A DNA stretch of 64,000 nt from Variovorax boronicumulans (GTDB lineage Bacteria > Pseudomonadota > Gammaproteobacteria > Burkholderiales > Burkholderiaceae_C), in the NCBI RefSeq assembly GCF_030812215.1, contig NZ_JAUSSG010000002.1, positions 124,001-188,000 on the forward strand, given 5' to 3'. Of the stretch, positions 50,759 through 60,195 are shown piece by piece. The position numbers and the translations under genes are program-made. Position 1 is the stretch's first letter. Every line of letters begins with the position of its first letter. Under the pieces are notes generated by a model that was given only the letters and a program-made list of their open reading frames with translations, ran no database searches and had not been told where the DNA came from.

Positions 50759-52186
50759 TCAGAAGTTGAGCGTGCGCTTGTCCACGGCGAGCGCGGCTTC
50801 CTTCGTGGCTTCCGACAGCGACGGATGCGCGTGGCAGATGCGCGCGATGTCCTCGGCGCTCGCCTTGAACTCCATCGCCACCACGGCTTCGGAGATCAGT
50901 TCGCTCACCTGCGGGCCCACCATGTGCACGCCCAGAATCTCGTCGGTCGTTGCATCGGCCAGGAACTTGACCATGCCGGTCGTGTCGCCCAGCGCACGTG
51001 CGCGGCCGTTCGCCAGGAACGGGAAGGTGCCCGCCTTGTAGGCGCGGCCTTCGGCCTTGAGCTGCTGCTCGGTCTGGCCGACCCACGCGATCTCGGGGTG
51101 CGTGTAGATCACCCACGGAATCGTGTTGAAGTTGACGTGCCCATGCTGGCCGGCAATGCGCTCGGCCACGGCAACGCCCTCTTCCTCGGCCTTGTGCGCG
51201 AGCATCGGGCCGCGCACCACGTCGCCGATGGCCCACACGTTGGGCAGGTTCGTCTTGCAGTCGCCGTCCACGGTGATGGCACCGCGCTCGTCGAGCGCCA
51301 GGCCCACGGCTTCGGGGTTCAGGCCGATGGTGTTGGGCACGCGGCCGATCGACACGATCAGTTTGTCGACGTCCAGCGTCTGCGCTTCGCCCTTGGCGTT
51401 GGTCCAGGCGATGGAGACGCCCTTCTTGCCCGACTTGATCTCGCCGACCTTCACGCCCAGTTCGATCTTCAGGCCCTGCTTGTCGAAGGCCTTCTTGGCT
51501 TCCTTGGCGATCTGCTCGTCCACCGCGCCCAGGAACGTGGGCAGTGCTTCGAGCACCGTCACTTCCGAGCCGAGGCGGCGCCACACCGAGCCCATTTCGA
51601 GGCCGATCACGCCCGAGCCGATCAGCGCGAGCTTCTTCGGCACGGCGCCGATGCGCAGCGCGCCGTCGTTCGAGAGGATGTTTTCTTCGTCGAAGGCCGC
51701 ACCCGGCAGCGCGCGAGCATTGGAGCCCGTGGCCACGATGATGTGCTTGCCGACGATGGTTTCCTCGGCGGCGCCCGCCACCTTGATCTCGTAGCCGCCT
51801 TCGGCGGCCTTCACGAACGAACCACGGCCGTGGAACGACGTGATCTTGTTTTTCTTGAACAGGTAGGTGATGCCGTCGTTGTTCTGCTTCACGACCTGGT
51901 CCTTGCGGGCCAGCATCTTGCCGATGTCGAGTTCGAGGCCCGACACCTTGATGCCGTGGTCCGCAAAGCCGTGGCCGGCGTGCTCGAAGTGCTCCGACGA
52001 TTGCAGCAGCGCCTTCGAAGGAATGCAGCCGACGTTGGTGCAGGTGCCGCCGAGTGCGGGACCGCCCTTGGCGTTCTTCCACTCGTCGATGCAGGCCACG
52101 TTGAAGCCGAGTTGCGCCGCGCGGATCGCGGCGATGTAGCCGCCGGGGCCGCCGCCGATGACGATGACGTCGAATTGTTTGCTCAT
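50759..52186 (-). CDS. lpdA: Dihydrolipoyl dehydrogenase (E3)
   Basis: 475 residues. It has the FAD-binding [17 protein letters not shown] motif (11-27), the redox disulfide Cys49/Cys54 (GGTCTNVGC), an NAD-binding [13 protein letters not shown] fold and the HAHPSLSE catalytic His near the C-terminus. It reoxidises the lipoyl arm of OdhB. It follows odhB in the operon, and GGAAACCC lies upstream of the start. Confidence 0.96.
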   Translation of the reverse strand: MSKQFDVIVIGGGPGGYIAAIRAAQLGFNVACIDEWKNAKGGPALGGTCTNVGCIPSKALLQSSEHFEHAGHGFADHGIKVSGLELDIGKMLARKDQVVKQNNDGITYLFKKNKITSFHGRGSFVKAAEGGYEIKVAGAAEETIVGKHIIVATGSNARALPGAAFDEENILSNDGALRIGAVPKKLALIGSGVIGLEMGSVWRRLGSEVTVLEALPTFLGAVDEQIAKEAKKAFDKQGLKIELGVKVGEIKSGKKGVSIAWTNAKGEAQTLDVDKLIVSIGRVPNTIGLNPEAVGLALDERGAITVDGDCKTNLPNVWAIGDVVRGPMLAHKAEEEGVAVAERIAGQHGHVNFNTIPWVIYTHPEIAWVGQTEQQLKAEGRAYKAGTFPFLANGRARALGDTTGMVKFLADATTDEILGVHMVGPQVSELISEAVVAMEFKASAEDIARICHAHPSLSEATKEAALAVDKRTLNF

Positions 52187-52332
52187 AGGGTTTCCGTTTC
52201 AGTTGTCCATCGCGCAGCCTGAATCAGGCTTCCTTCGCGAACACCGCGGAACCGGCTTTGCCGGGCCGCAGGTGTTGCCCCCGGGCGAGGGGGCTGGCGA
52301 AGCGACACGAAATGCGCGAAGACTGGGGTGGA

Positions 52333-53601
52333 TCAGATGTCGAACAGCAGGCGCGACGGATCTTCCAGCGCTTCCTTCATCGCAACCAGGCCCAGCACGG
52401 CTTCGCGGCCGTCGATGATGCGGTGGTCGTAGCTCATGGCCAGGTAGTTCATCGGACGGATGACGATCTGGCCGTTTTCCACGACAGCACGGTCCTTGGT
52501 GGCGTGCACGCCGAGGATGGCCGACTGGGGCGGGTTGATGATCGGCGTCGAGAGCATCGAGCCGAAGGTGCCGCCATTGGAGATGGAGAAGGTGCCACCG
52601 GTCATCTCTTCGATGCCCAGCTTGCCGTCTTGCGCCTTCTTGCCGTACTCGGCGATCTTCTTCTCGATGTCGGCAAAGCTCATCTGGTCGGCGTTGCGCA
52701 GGATCGGCACCACCAGGCCACGCGGCGAACCGACGGCAATGCCGATGTCGAAGTAGCCGTGGTACAGGATGTCGTTGCCGTCGACCGAGGCGTTGATCAC
52801 CGGGTACTTCTTGAGCGCATGCACCGCCGCCTTCACGAAGAAGGACATGAAGCCGAGCTTCACGCCGTGTTCCTTGGTGAAGCTGTCCTGGAAGCGCTTG
52901 CGCAGTTCCATGACGGGCGCCATGTTCACTTCGTTGAAGGTCGTCAGGATCGCGTTGGTCGACTGCGACTGGATCAGGCGCTCGGCGATGCGGGCGCGCA
53001 GGCGGCTCATCGGCACGCGCTGCTCAGGGCGCTCGCCCAGATCGGACGAACCGACCGGTGCGGCGACCTGCGGCAGCGCGGGCTTGGCGGCCGGTGCGGG
53101 GATAGCAGCGGCGGCAGGCTTGGCGCCCGAAGCCACGGCGCCGAGCACGTCGCCCTTGGTCACGCGGCCGTCTTTGCCGGTGCCGGCCACGTCGCCGGTC
53201 TTGAGGTTGTTGTCAGCCAGCAGCTTGGCAGCGGCAGGCATGGCAACGTCCGACTTCGAACCGCCGGTGGCGGCGGCTGCAGCGGCTGCCGGAGCAGCAG
53301 CGGCCGGTGCCGGGGCGGCGGCGGCGGGTGCTGCGGCTGGAGCAGCGGCGCCAGCCTTGCCTTCGGTGTCGATCTTGGCGATCAGCTGGTCGGCCACCAC
53401 GGTGGCGCCATCGGGTTGCACGATTTCGGCCAGCACGCCGGCCGAAGGCGCGGGCACTTCCAGCACGACCTTGTCGGTTTCGATCTCGATCAGGATTTCA
53501 TCGACGGCGACGGCTTCGCCGGCCTTCTTCTTCCAGGTGAGCATGGTGGCTTCGGCCACGGATTCGGAAAGCTGGGGGACTTTGACTTCTACGATAGACA
53601 T
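52333..53601 (-). CDS. sucB: Dihydrolipoyllysine-residue succinyltransferase (E2)
   Basis: 422 residues. A single lipoyl domain has Lys44 in [11 protein letters not shown]. Two Ala/Pro-rich linkers flank the peripheral-subunit-binding domain (about 120-165). The catalytic core has [12 protein letters not shown] with the active-site His. It is the E2 of 2-oxoglutarate dehydrogenase in the TCA cycle. The linker length is usual for the family. Confidence 0.96.
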   Translation of the reverse strand: MSIVEVKVPQLSESVAEATMLTWKKKAGEAVAVDEILIEIETDKVVLEVPAPSAGVLAEIVQPDGATVVADQLIAKIDTEGKAGAAAPAAAPAAAAPAPAAAAPAAAAAAATGGSKSDVAMPAAAKLLADNNLKTGDVAGTGKDGRVTKGDVLGAVASGAKPAAAAIPAPAAKPALPQVAAPVGSSDLGERPEQRVPMSRLRARIAERLIQSQSTNAILTTFNEVNMAPVMELRKRFQDSFTKEHGVKLGFMSFFVKAAVHALKKYPVINASVDGNDILYHGYFDIGIAVGSPRGLVVPILRNADQMSFADIEKKIAEYGKKAQDGKLGIEEMTGGTFSISNGGTFGSMLSTPIINPPQSAILGVHATKDRAVVENGQIVIRPMNYLAMSYDHRIIDGREAVLGLVAMKEALEDPSRLLFDI

Positions 53602-53655
53602 TTGGAGATTGCTCCGTGTTTTTCTTGAGGGTGTTCGTGTGAAAAGAGGCTTGTT

Positions 53656-56532
53656 TTACTTGGTCAGCACGAAGCCCTTGAGCTTGCCAAATGCGCCATC
53701 GACGAGCGCCTTCTGCTGTTCCTGGTGCAGGTGCGAGTACCCCACCGCCGGCGATGCCGAAGCGGCACGGCCGGAGTAGCCGAGCTTCTGGCCTTCCTGC
53801 ATGTTTTCGTGGATGTAGTGCTGCACGAAGAACCAGGCACCCTGGTTCTGCGGCTCGTCCTGGCACCACACCACGTCGGCGAGGTTCGGGTACTTCTTGA
53901 TCTCGGCAGCGAAAGCCTTGTGCGGGAACGGGTAGAGCTGCTCGACGCGGATGATCGCCACGTCGTCGTTGCCCTGCTCTTCGCGCTTCTTGGCCAGGTC
54001 GTAGTAGACCTTGCCCGAGCAGGCGATCAGGCGCTTGACCTTCTCGGCCTTCAGGCCCTTGCTGTCGGGAATGACGGTCTGGAAGCTGCCCTTGGTGAAC
54101 TCGGACAGCGGCGAGGTCGCGTCCTTGTTCCGCAGCAGCGACTTGGGCGTCATGATGATCAGCGGCTTGCGCAGGTTGCGCACCATCTGGCGGCGCAGCA
54201 CGTGGAAGATCTGGCTGGCCGTGGTGGGCTGCACCACCTGCATGTTGGTGTCGGCGCTCAGCTGCATGAAGCGCTCCAGACGCGCCGAGCTGTGCTCGGG
54301 GCCCTGGCCTTCGTAGCCGTGCGGCAGCATCATCGTGAGGCCATTGACGCGGCCCCACTTCACTTCGCCCGAGGCGATGAACTGGTCGATCACCACTTGC
54401 GCGCCGTTCACGAAGTCGCCGAACTGGGCTTCCCAGATGACCAGCGTGTTCGGATCGTTCGAGGCGTAGCCGTATTCGAACGCGAGCACGGCTTCTTCCG
54501 ACAGGATCGAGTCGATGACGACGAACGGCGCCTGGTTTTCAGCCACGTTCTGCAGCGGCGTGTAGGTGCCTTCGTCGAACTTCTCGCGGTTCTGGTCGTG
54601 CAGCACGGCATGGCGGTGCGTGAACGTGCCGCGGCCCGAGTCTTCGCCCGACAGGCGCACCGGGTAGCCGCTGGCCACCAGCGAGGCGAAGGCCATGTGC
54701 TCGCCCATGCCCCAGTCGATGTTCACGTCGCCGCGACCCATGGCGGCGCGGTCGTCCAGCACCTTCTTCACGAGCGGGTGCACCGTGAAGCCGGCCGGCA
54801 CCGTGGTGATCTTCTCGGCCAGGCGCTTCCACTCGCTCGAGGGAATGGCGGTGTCGCCGGCGTCGGTCCACTTCTTGTTGAGGTACGGGCTCCAGTCGAC
54901 GGCGTACTTGCTCTTGAAGTTGGTGAGCACCGGATCGACGGTGTTCTTGCCTTCGTCGAACGCGGCGCGCTGCGCCTTGACCATGTCGTCGCCGAGCGTG
55001 TCGCCCAGGCCCTGCGCGGCCAGCTTGTCGGCGTACAGCTTGCGCGTGCCGGGGTGCTGGGCGATCTTCTTGTACATGAGCGGCTGGGTGAGCGAGGGCG
55101 TGTCCTGCTCGTTGTGGCCGAGCTTGCGGAAGCAGATGATGTCCACGACCACGTCCTTCTGGAATTCCATGCGGAATTCCAGCGCGAGCTGGGTGGCGAG
55201 CACCACGGCTTCGGGATCGTCGCCGTTCACGTGCAGCACCGGCGCCTCGATCATCTTGACGATGTCCGAGCAGTACAGCGTCGAGCGGCTGTCGCGCGGG
55301 TCGCTGGTGGTGAAGCCGATCTGGTTGTTGATGACGATGTGCACCGTGCCGCCCGTGAAATAGCCACGGGTTTCGGCGAGCGCCAGCGTTTCCATCACGA
55401 CGCCCTGGCCGGCGAAGGCCGCGTCGCCGTGCACCAGCACGGGCAGCACCTGCTTGCCTTGCGGGTCGGCGCGGCGGTCCATGCGAGCACGCACCGAGCC
55501 TTCGACCACGGGGTTCACGATTTCAAGGTGCGAGGGGTTGAACGCGAGGCTCAGGTGCACCGGGCCGCCGGGGGTGGTCACGTCCGAGCTGAAGCCCTGG
55601 TGGTACTTCACGTCGCCGCTGGGCAGGTCTTCAGGGGCGGTGTGGTCGAACTCGGCGAACAGGTCGGCCGGCATCTTGCCGAGCGAGTTGACCAGCACGT
55701 TCAGGCGGCCGCGGTGGGCCATGCCGATCACGATTTCCTGCACGCCCTTGGCGCCGGCCTGGTTGATGAGCTCGTCCATCGAGACGATGAAGCTCTCGCC
55801 GCCTTCGAGCGAGAAACGCTTCTGGCCGACGTACTTGGTGTGCAGGAAGCGCTCGAGGCCCTCGGCCGCGGTCAGGCGGTTGAGCACGTGCTTCTTCTGC
55901 TCGGCGCTCAGCTTCGGGTTGGTGCGTGCGCTTTCGAGCTTCTGCTGCCACCAGCGCTTGTGGTTCTGGTCGGTGGTGTACATGTACTCGGCACCCATCG
56001 TGCCGCAGTACGTTTCGCGCAAGGCGTTGAGCAGGTCGCGCAGCGACATGGTCTCCTTGCCGAAGAAGGTGTTGCTGGTGTTGAACACCGTCTCGAGGTC
56101 GGCATCGGCGAAGCCGTAGAACGAGGGCTCGAGTTCCGGAATGGCCGGGCGCTCGGCGCGCTTGAGGGGATCGAGGTCGGCCCAGCGTGCGCCGACGTTG
56201 CGGTAGGCAGCGATCAGCTGCTGGACGGCGGTGCGCTTGCGGCCGAGTTCGGAGTCGGCACCGCTGGCCTGCACGACCTTGGTCGTGCCCTGCTTGGCGC
56301 GTTCGGCGAAAGCGTTGATGACCGGCAGGTGCGGGACGTCGCGGGTGTTGCTGCCGTCGGCGGCGGGAACGTTCTGCAGGGCGTCGAAGTACGAACGCCA
56401 GTTGTCGGGAACGCTGCCGGGGTTGGAGAGGTAGTTTTCGTACATCTCCTCGACATAGGGCGCGTTGCCGCCGAAGAGGTAGGTGTTGCCTTGATAGGCG
56501 GTGTACGCCGTGGGCGTAGAGGAATCGCTCAT
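53656..56532 (-). CDS. sucA: 2-oxoglutarate dehydrogenase E1 component
   Basis: 958 residues, thiamine-diphosphate enzyme. Visible are HRGRLNVLVN, the ThDP motif region GDAAFAGQGVV...INNQIGFTT and the C-terminal RVEQLYPFP. It catalyses the rate-limiting decarboxylation of 2-oxoglutarate. The leader before the ATG at 56532 has a GCTTCC/GGAAGC hairpin (56548-56564) just upstream of the GAAGG ribosome-binding site. It is the first gene of sucA-sucB-lpdA-zapE. Confidence 0.97.
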   Translation of the reverse strand: MSDSSTPTAYTAYQGNTYLFGGNAPYVEEMYENYLSNPGSVPDNWRSYFDALQNVPAADGSNTRDVPHLPVINAFAERAKQGTTKVVQASGADSELGRKRTAVQQLIAAYRNVGARWADLDPLKRAERPAIPELEPSFYGFADADLETVFNTSNTFFGKETMSLRDLLNALRETYCGTMGAEYMYTTDQNHKRWWQQKLESARTNPKLSAEQKKHVLNRLTAAEGLERFLHTKYVGQKRFSLEGGESFIVSMDELINQAGAKGVQEIVIGMAHRGRLNVLVNSLGKMPADLFAEFDHTAPEDLPSGDVKYHQGFSSDVTTPGGPVHLSLAFNPSHLEIVNPVVEGSVRARMDRRADPQGKQVLPVLVHGDAAFAGQGVVMETLALAETRGYFTGGTVHIVINNQIGFTTSDPRDSRSTLYCSDIVKMIEAPVLHVNGDDPEAVVLATQLALEFRMEFQKDVVVDIICFRKLGHNEQDTPSLTQPLMYKKIAQHPGTRKLYADKLAAQGLGDTLGDDMVKAQRAAFDEGKNTVDPVLTNFKSKYAVDWSPYLNKKWTDAGDTAIPSSEWKRLAEKITTVPAGFTVHPLVKKVLDDRAAMGRGDVNIDWGMGEHMAFASLVASGYPVRLSGEDSGRGTFTHRHAVLHDQNREKFDEGTYTPLQNVAENQAPFVVIDSILSEEAVLAFEYGYASNDPNTLVIWEAQFGDFVNGAQVVIDQFIASGEVKWGRVNGLTMMLPHGYEGQGPEHSSARLERFMQLSADTNMQVVQPTTASQIFHVLRRQMVRNLRKPLIIMTPKSLLRNKDATSPLSEFTKGSFQTVIPDSKGLKAEKVKRLIACSGKVYYDLAKKREEQGNDDVAIIRVEQLYPFPHKAFAAEIKKYPNLADVVWCQDEPQNQGAWFFVQHYIHENMQEGQKLGYSGRAASASPAVGYSHLHQEQQKALVDGAFGKLKGFVLTK

Positions 56533-56711
56533 GATCCGCTGACCTTCGCTTCCCTGAAGGAAGCACTAGCTGGTTAAGAAACCTTCCGCGACACGGCTGA
56601 ACCGATTGGCGGATGCGACTGTGGCTGGGGAAGGGCCTGAGTACCTTGGCATTGTGCCACGTCAACCATATGACGGTTCGACGCGGCTTCGCAAGGCCCG
56701 CGCGGCCTCAT

Positions 56712-58625
56712 TCAGGGCGAAGAAAGTAACTGTTTGATCTGCTGCAGCGTGGCGGGGTCGTCGATGGTGGTCAGGTCGCCCGGGTCGCGCTCTTCGCACA
56801 CGGCCTGGATGGCGCGGCGCAACAATTTACCGCTGCGGGTCTTGGGCAGGCCGGAGACGAAGCGCACGCGGGCAGGCCGGGCCAGCGCGCCGAGTTGATC
56901 GGCCACCACTTTCATGATCTCGCCCTCGAGCCTCAACGCCGCATCGGCATCGGTCACCGCGCGGCCGTCCTTCGGCACGACAAAGGCCATCGCCACCTGC
57001 CCCTTGAGCGCGTCGGCCACGCCGACCACCGCGACCTCGGCCACGTTGGCGTGGCCCGAGATGCTCTCCTCGATCTCGCGCGTGCCGAGCCGGTGGCCCG
57101 CGACGTTGATCACGTCGTCGGTGCGGCCCAGGATGTAGAAGTAGCCGTCCGCATCGCGGATGCCCCAGTCGAAGGTCGAATAGACCATCTTGCCGGGCAC
57201 GCTCTTCCAATACGTGTCGACGAAGCGCTTGTCGTCCTTCCACACGGTCTGCATGAAGCCCGGCGGCGTCGGCCCCTCGACCACGACCACGCCCTTCTCG
57301 TTCGGCGCGGTCAGTTCCTCACCTGTCGATTCGTGAAGGATCTTGATCCGGTAGCCATACATCGGGATGCCCGGGCTGCCGAACTTGCTCGGTTTGGCCT
57401 CGACGCCATTGGCGATGGTGATCATCGGCCAGCCCGATTCGGTCTGCCAGTAGTTGTCGATGATCGGCACACCCAGGCCTTCGCTGATCCAGCGCGCGGT
57501 CGGTTCGTCGAGCGGCTCGCCCGCGAGGAACAGCGCGCGCAGGGTCGAGAGGTCGTATTTCTTGAGCAGCGCCGGGTCCTGCTTCTTGAGCACCCGCACC
57601 GCGGTGGGCGCGCTGAACATCACCGTCACCTTGTACTTCTCGACCAGGCGCCACCAGATACCGCCGTCGGGCTGCCGGTCGATGCCTTGGGTGGGGAGGC
57701 CCTCGTACATGATCGTCGCCATGCCGGCGATCAGCGGGCCATAGACGATGTAGCTGTGCCCCACGACCCAGCCGATGTCGCTGGTGGAGAAATACGTTTC
57801 ACCGGGCCGGCCGTCGAAGATGTGCTTCATGCTCGCGGCCAGCGCCACCGCATAGCCGCCCACGTCGCGCTGCACGCCCTTGGGCTTGCCGGTGGTGCCG
57901 CTCGTGTAGATGGTGTAGCTGATGTCGGTCGAGGCAAGCCAGGTGCAGGGCACTTGCGCATCGATGTGTTTCTGGCGGAGTTCGCCGGCCAGGTGGTCGC
58001 GGCCGGCGGTCAGGTCCATGGGCGCGAGGCCGCGGTCGGTGAGCAGCACGGCGGCCGGCTTGTACTTCGACAGGCGGATCGCCTCGTCGAGCAGCGGCTT
58101 GTATGCGATGACCTTGCCGCCGCGCGAGCCAGCATCGGCGCTCACGACGACCTTGGGCTCGGCGTCCTCGATGCGCGTGGCGAGCGAACCGCTCGCGAAG
58201 CCGCCGAACACCACGCAATGGATCGCGCCGATCCGCGCGCAGGCCAGCATGGCGAAGGCGGCCTCGGGAATCATCGGCATGTAGATGAGCACGCGATCGC
58301 CCTTCTCCACGCCCAGCTCGACGAGGCTGGCGGCGGTGCGCTGCACCTCGGCGTGCAGTTCGCTGAAGCTGTAGCTCTTCTCGACGCCGGTCTCGGTGGA
58401 AACGAAGATCAGCGCCGGCTGCTCGCTTCGCGCGGCCAGATGCCGGTCGACCGCGTTGTGACACAGGTTGGTCGTGCCGCCCACGAACCAGCGCGCAAAT
58501 GGCGGCTGGCTGGCGTCGAGGATCTGCTCTGCGGGGGCCTGCCAGTCGATCAGCTTCGCCTGCTCGGCCCAGAAGGCCTCGGGCGCGTCGATGGACTGGC
58601 GGTAGAACTCTTCGTAGCGGCTCAT
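56712..58625 (-). CDS. prpE: Propionyl-CoA synthetase
   Basis: 637 residues of the acetyl-CoA-synthetase-like adenylate-forming family, with YTSGTTGKPKGV, YWQTESGWPM, the hinge and RDADGYFYILGRTDDVINVAGHR, and the catalytic lysine in KTRSGKLLRRAI. Its length and SRYEEFYRQSIDAPEAFWAEQA opening match PrpE rather than Acs. It activates propionate for the methylcitrate cycle. No other prp gene is in the window. Confidence 0.92.
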   Translation of the reverse strand: MSRYEEFYRQSIDAPEAFWAEQAKLIDWQAPAEQILDASQPPFARWFVGGTTNLCHNAVDRHLAARSEQPALIFVSTETGVEKSYSFSELHAEVQRTAASLVELGVEKGDRVLIYMPMIPEAAFAMLACARIGAIHCVVFGGFASGSLATRIEDAEPKVVVSADAGSRGGKVIAYKPLLDEAIRLSKYKPAAVLLTDRGLAPMDLTAGRDHLAGELRQKHIDAQVPCTWLASTDISYTIYTSGTTGKPKGVQRDVGGYAVALAASMKHIFDGRPGETYFSTSDIGWVVGHSYIVYGPLIAGMATIMYEGLPTQGIDRQPDGGIWWRLVEKYKVTVMFSAPTAVRVLKKQDPALLKKYDLSTLRALFLAGEPLDEPTARWISEGLGVPIIDNYWQTESGWPMITIANGVEAKPSKFGSPGIPMYGYRIKILHESTGEELTAPNEKGVVVVEGPTPPGFMQTVWKDDKRFVDTYWKSVPGKMVYSTFDWGIRDADGYFYILGRTDDVINVAGHRLGTREIEESISGHANVAEVAVVGVADALKGQVAMAFVVPKDGRAVTDADAALRLEGEIMKVVADQLGALARPARVRFVSGLPKTRSGKLLRRAIQAVCEERDPGDLTTIDDPATLQQIKQLLSSP

Positions 58626-58714
58626 CTCGGCTTGTCTCCTGTTATTCGTCCTGTTCCGGCAGCCTCGCCAAAACTGAATTCATAATTATGGAGACCGATC
58701 TTGCAGCAAGCTGA

Positions 58715-58734
58715 CGGCCGGAACAATCCGGCCG
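58715..58734. terminator. Hairpin between isochorismatase gene and prpE
   Basis: CGGCCGGA and TCCGGCCG form perfect 8-bp arms around ACAA, 28 bases after the stop of the gene at 58762. There is no T-run, so its terminator role is uncertain. Confidence 0.4.
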
Positions 58735-58761
58735 AGCCCTGCCCGGCAAGCCGCGATTCGG

Positions 58762-59364
58762 CTATCGGACCAGCGCGAGCACTTCAGGAAATGCGGGGTG
58801 TTCCGCGGTGCGCAGCCACTCGAAGGCAACCATCTCGGTCGTCACGAGCTCGGCACCAGCGCCGGCCAGCCGGTCGAAGGCGGCGTCGCGGTTGCGCTCG
58901 GTGCGCGAGCCGCATGCGTCGGTGACGACCCAGACCTCGAACTCGTCTTCCAGCAGGTCCAGTGCGGTCTGCAGCAGGCAGACATGGGCTTCGCAGCCGG
59001 CGATCACGATGGTGTTGCGCTCTTCGGCCGCGGCCGCGGGCTTCTGCAGATGCTTGGGCAGGCTGCGGGCATTGCCCTGCGGCGCCTTGGCCGGCACGCG
59101 CAGCCATTCGCCCAGGCCCTCTTCCACCCCGCTGAAATGCATCTTCGGCAGGGTGCGCTGGCACAGCGCGCGGATGTCGGGCACGTTCTCGCCCAGCTTG
59201 GAGGGGTTGTGCTCGGTGCCGAACACCGGCACCTCGAACAGCCGCGCCAGCTTGCCCAGGCGCACCGCGTTCTGCACGACCGATTCGCCCTCGAAGATCG
59301 CCGGCATCAGCCGCGCCTGGTAGTCGACCAGAACGAGTTGGGAGAGCGAGGCGTCGAGCAGCAT
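58762..59364 (-). CDS. Isochorismatase-family cysteine hydrolase
   Basis: 200 residues with the catalytic triad of the family: Asp14 (VLVDYQ), Lys74 (LPK) and Cys124 (IAGCEAHVCLLQT). It is close to the YcaC-type group. The substrate is unknown; relatives cleave amides, ureides or isochorismate. It starts 12 bases after the TetR gene ends, so the two are probably one transcript. Confidence 0.88.
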   Translation of the reverse strand: MLLDASLSQLVLVDYQARLMPAIFEGESVVQNAVRLGKLARLFEVPVFGTEHNPSKLGENVPDIRALCQRTLPKMHFSGVEEGLGEWLRVPAKAPQGNARSLPKHLQKPAAAAEERNTIVIAGCEAHVCLLQTALDLLEDEFEVWVVTDACGSRTERNRDAAFDRLAGAGAELVTTEMVAFEWLRTAEHPAFPEVLALVR

Positions 59365-59376
59365 GAACGGGGTCTT

Positions 59377-60081
59377 TCAGGTATCGGTTGAATTGGGCTG
59401 AACCGTACCACCGAAAAGATCGGGTTGGCCCACCTCCACGGCCTCGCCGGCATCTTCATTCATCGCCGTGGCGGCGGATCGCTGCGTCAGTTGCGCCAGA
59501 TAGGTCTTGAACAGGGCATCGGCCGACTGCCGGAACATGCGGATGCGGCCGGTGTGCTGCATCAGCAGCAGGCCGACGCCGTGCGCAAAGAGGGCCGTGT
59601 TCTCCTGCAGCGCGAGGGCCGCATCGAGGCCCATGGCGAGCAACGCGTCTTCGCAGGGGCGCAGCGCGTCGTAGAGGCGATCGTTCAGTTCGTGGTCCAG
59701 CTCGCTGGTCAGCCCGCGGGGACGCATGCCGTGGACCAGATAGAAGCCGAGGTCGAGGTCGCGCGGGTTCGCCGCGTAGAAGTCGAACCAGGCTTGGGCC
59801 TTGGCGGCCAGGGTCTTGTCCGGCCTGGACTTGGACACCTTCGCCTCGGCCACGGCCGCCTGCAGGCGCAGCAGCGATTCATCGAGCAAGGCGGCGTAGA
59901 TCGCCTCCTTGCTCTCGAAGTACGAATAGATGGCCCCCGGCGTGTAGCCGGCCTTCTTCGCGATCTCCCGGATGCTCGCGCCCTCGATTCCCGCTTCCGA
60001 AAACACCGCGCGGGCAGCGTCGAGCACCAGGGCACGGCGGGCGTCGGTGAGGGTCTGGCGGCGTTGGAGCTTGGCGTGCAT
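59377..60081 (-). CDS. TetR-family regulator
   Basis: 234 residues. The N-terminal helix-turn-helix (about 20-60) reads GASIREIAKKAGYTPGAIYSYFESKEAIYAALL. The C-terminal ligand-binding domain has the FDFYAANPRDLDLGFYLVHGMRPRG signature of the TetR_C_25/33-like groups. It is divergent from the HpaB-like gene, and an AT-rich palindromic promoter lies between. GTG 60090 is an alternative start. Confidence 0.9.
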   Translation of the reverse strand: MHAKLQRRQTLTDARRALVLDAARAVFSEAGIEGASIREIAKKAGYTPGAIYSYFESKEAIYAALLDESLLRLQAAVAEAKVSKSRPDKTLAAKAQAWFDFYAANPRDLDLGFYLVHGMRPRGLTSELDHELNDRLYDALRPCEDALLAMGLDAALALQENTALFAHGVGLLLMQHTGRIRMFRQSADALFKTYLAQLTQRSAATAMNEDAGEAVEVGQPDLFGGTVQPNSTDT

Positions 60082-60113
60082 GGGCGGCACTATATGCCTC
60101 GGATTACGTTTTC

Positions 60114-60159
60114 GTTCATATTTTTTAACATTGATATAAAAAATGAACAGTGTTTAAAT
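60114..60159 (+). promoter_or_regulatory. Promoter and TetR-type operator of the HpaB-like gene
   Basis: TTGATA (60131-60136), 17 bases, then TTAAAT (60154-60159) form a sigma-70-like promoter 37 bases before the ATG. Two overlapping inverted repeats cover it: GTTCAT/ATGAAC (60114-60119 and 60143-60148) and AACATTG/CAGTGTT (60127-60133 and 60148-60154). The region is AT-rich against a GC-rich background and lies between the divergent TetR gene and its probable target. Confidence 0.55.
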
Positions 60160-60195
60160 ATTTGTGCCGACGATCAAGAATCACGGAGACAAACG

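Noticed and set aside
53240..53360. GCX-rich minisatellite-like stretch
   Set aside because: It encodes the Ala/Pro linker between the lipoyl and binding domains of SucB, normal for E2 proteins.
56548..56564. GCTTCC/GGAAGC hairpin in the sucA leader as a riboswitch
   Set aside because: Only six base pairs and no further conserved structure visible; kept as a note on sucA.
53725..56577. A 950-codon plus-strand open frame
   Set aside because: It is antisense to sucA, whose every domain is intact. The high-GC third positions keep the opposite frame open, and the translation (Val/Arg/His/Leu-rich) resembles no protein.
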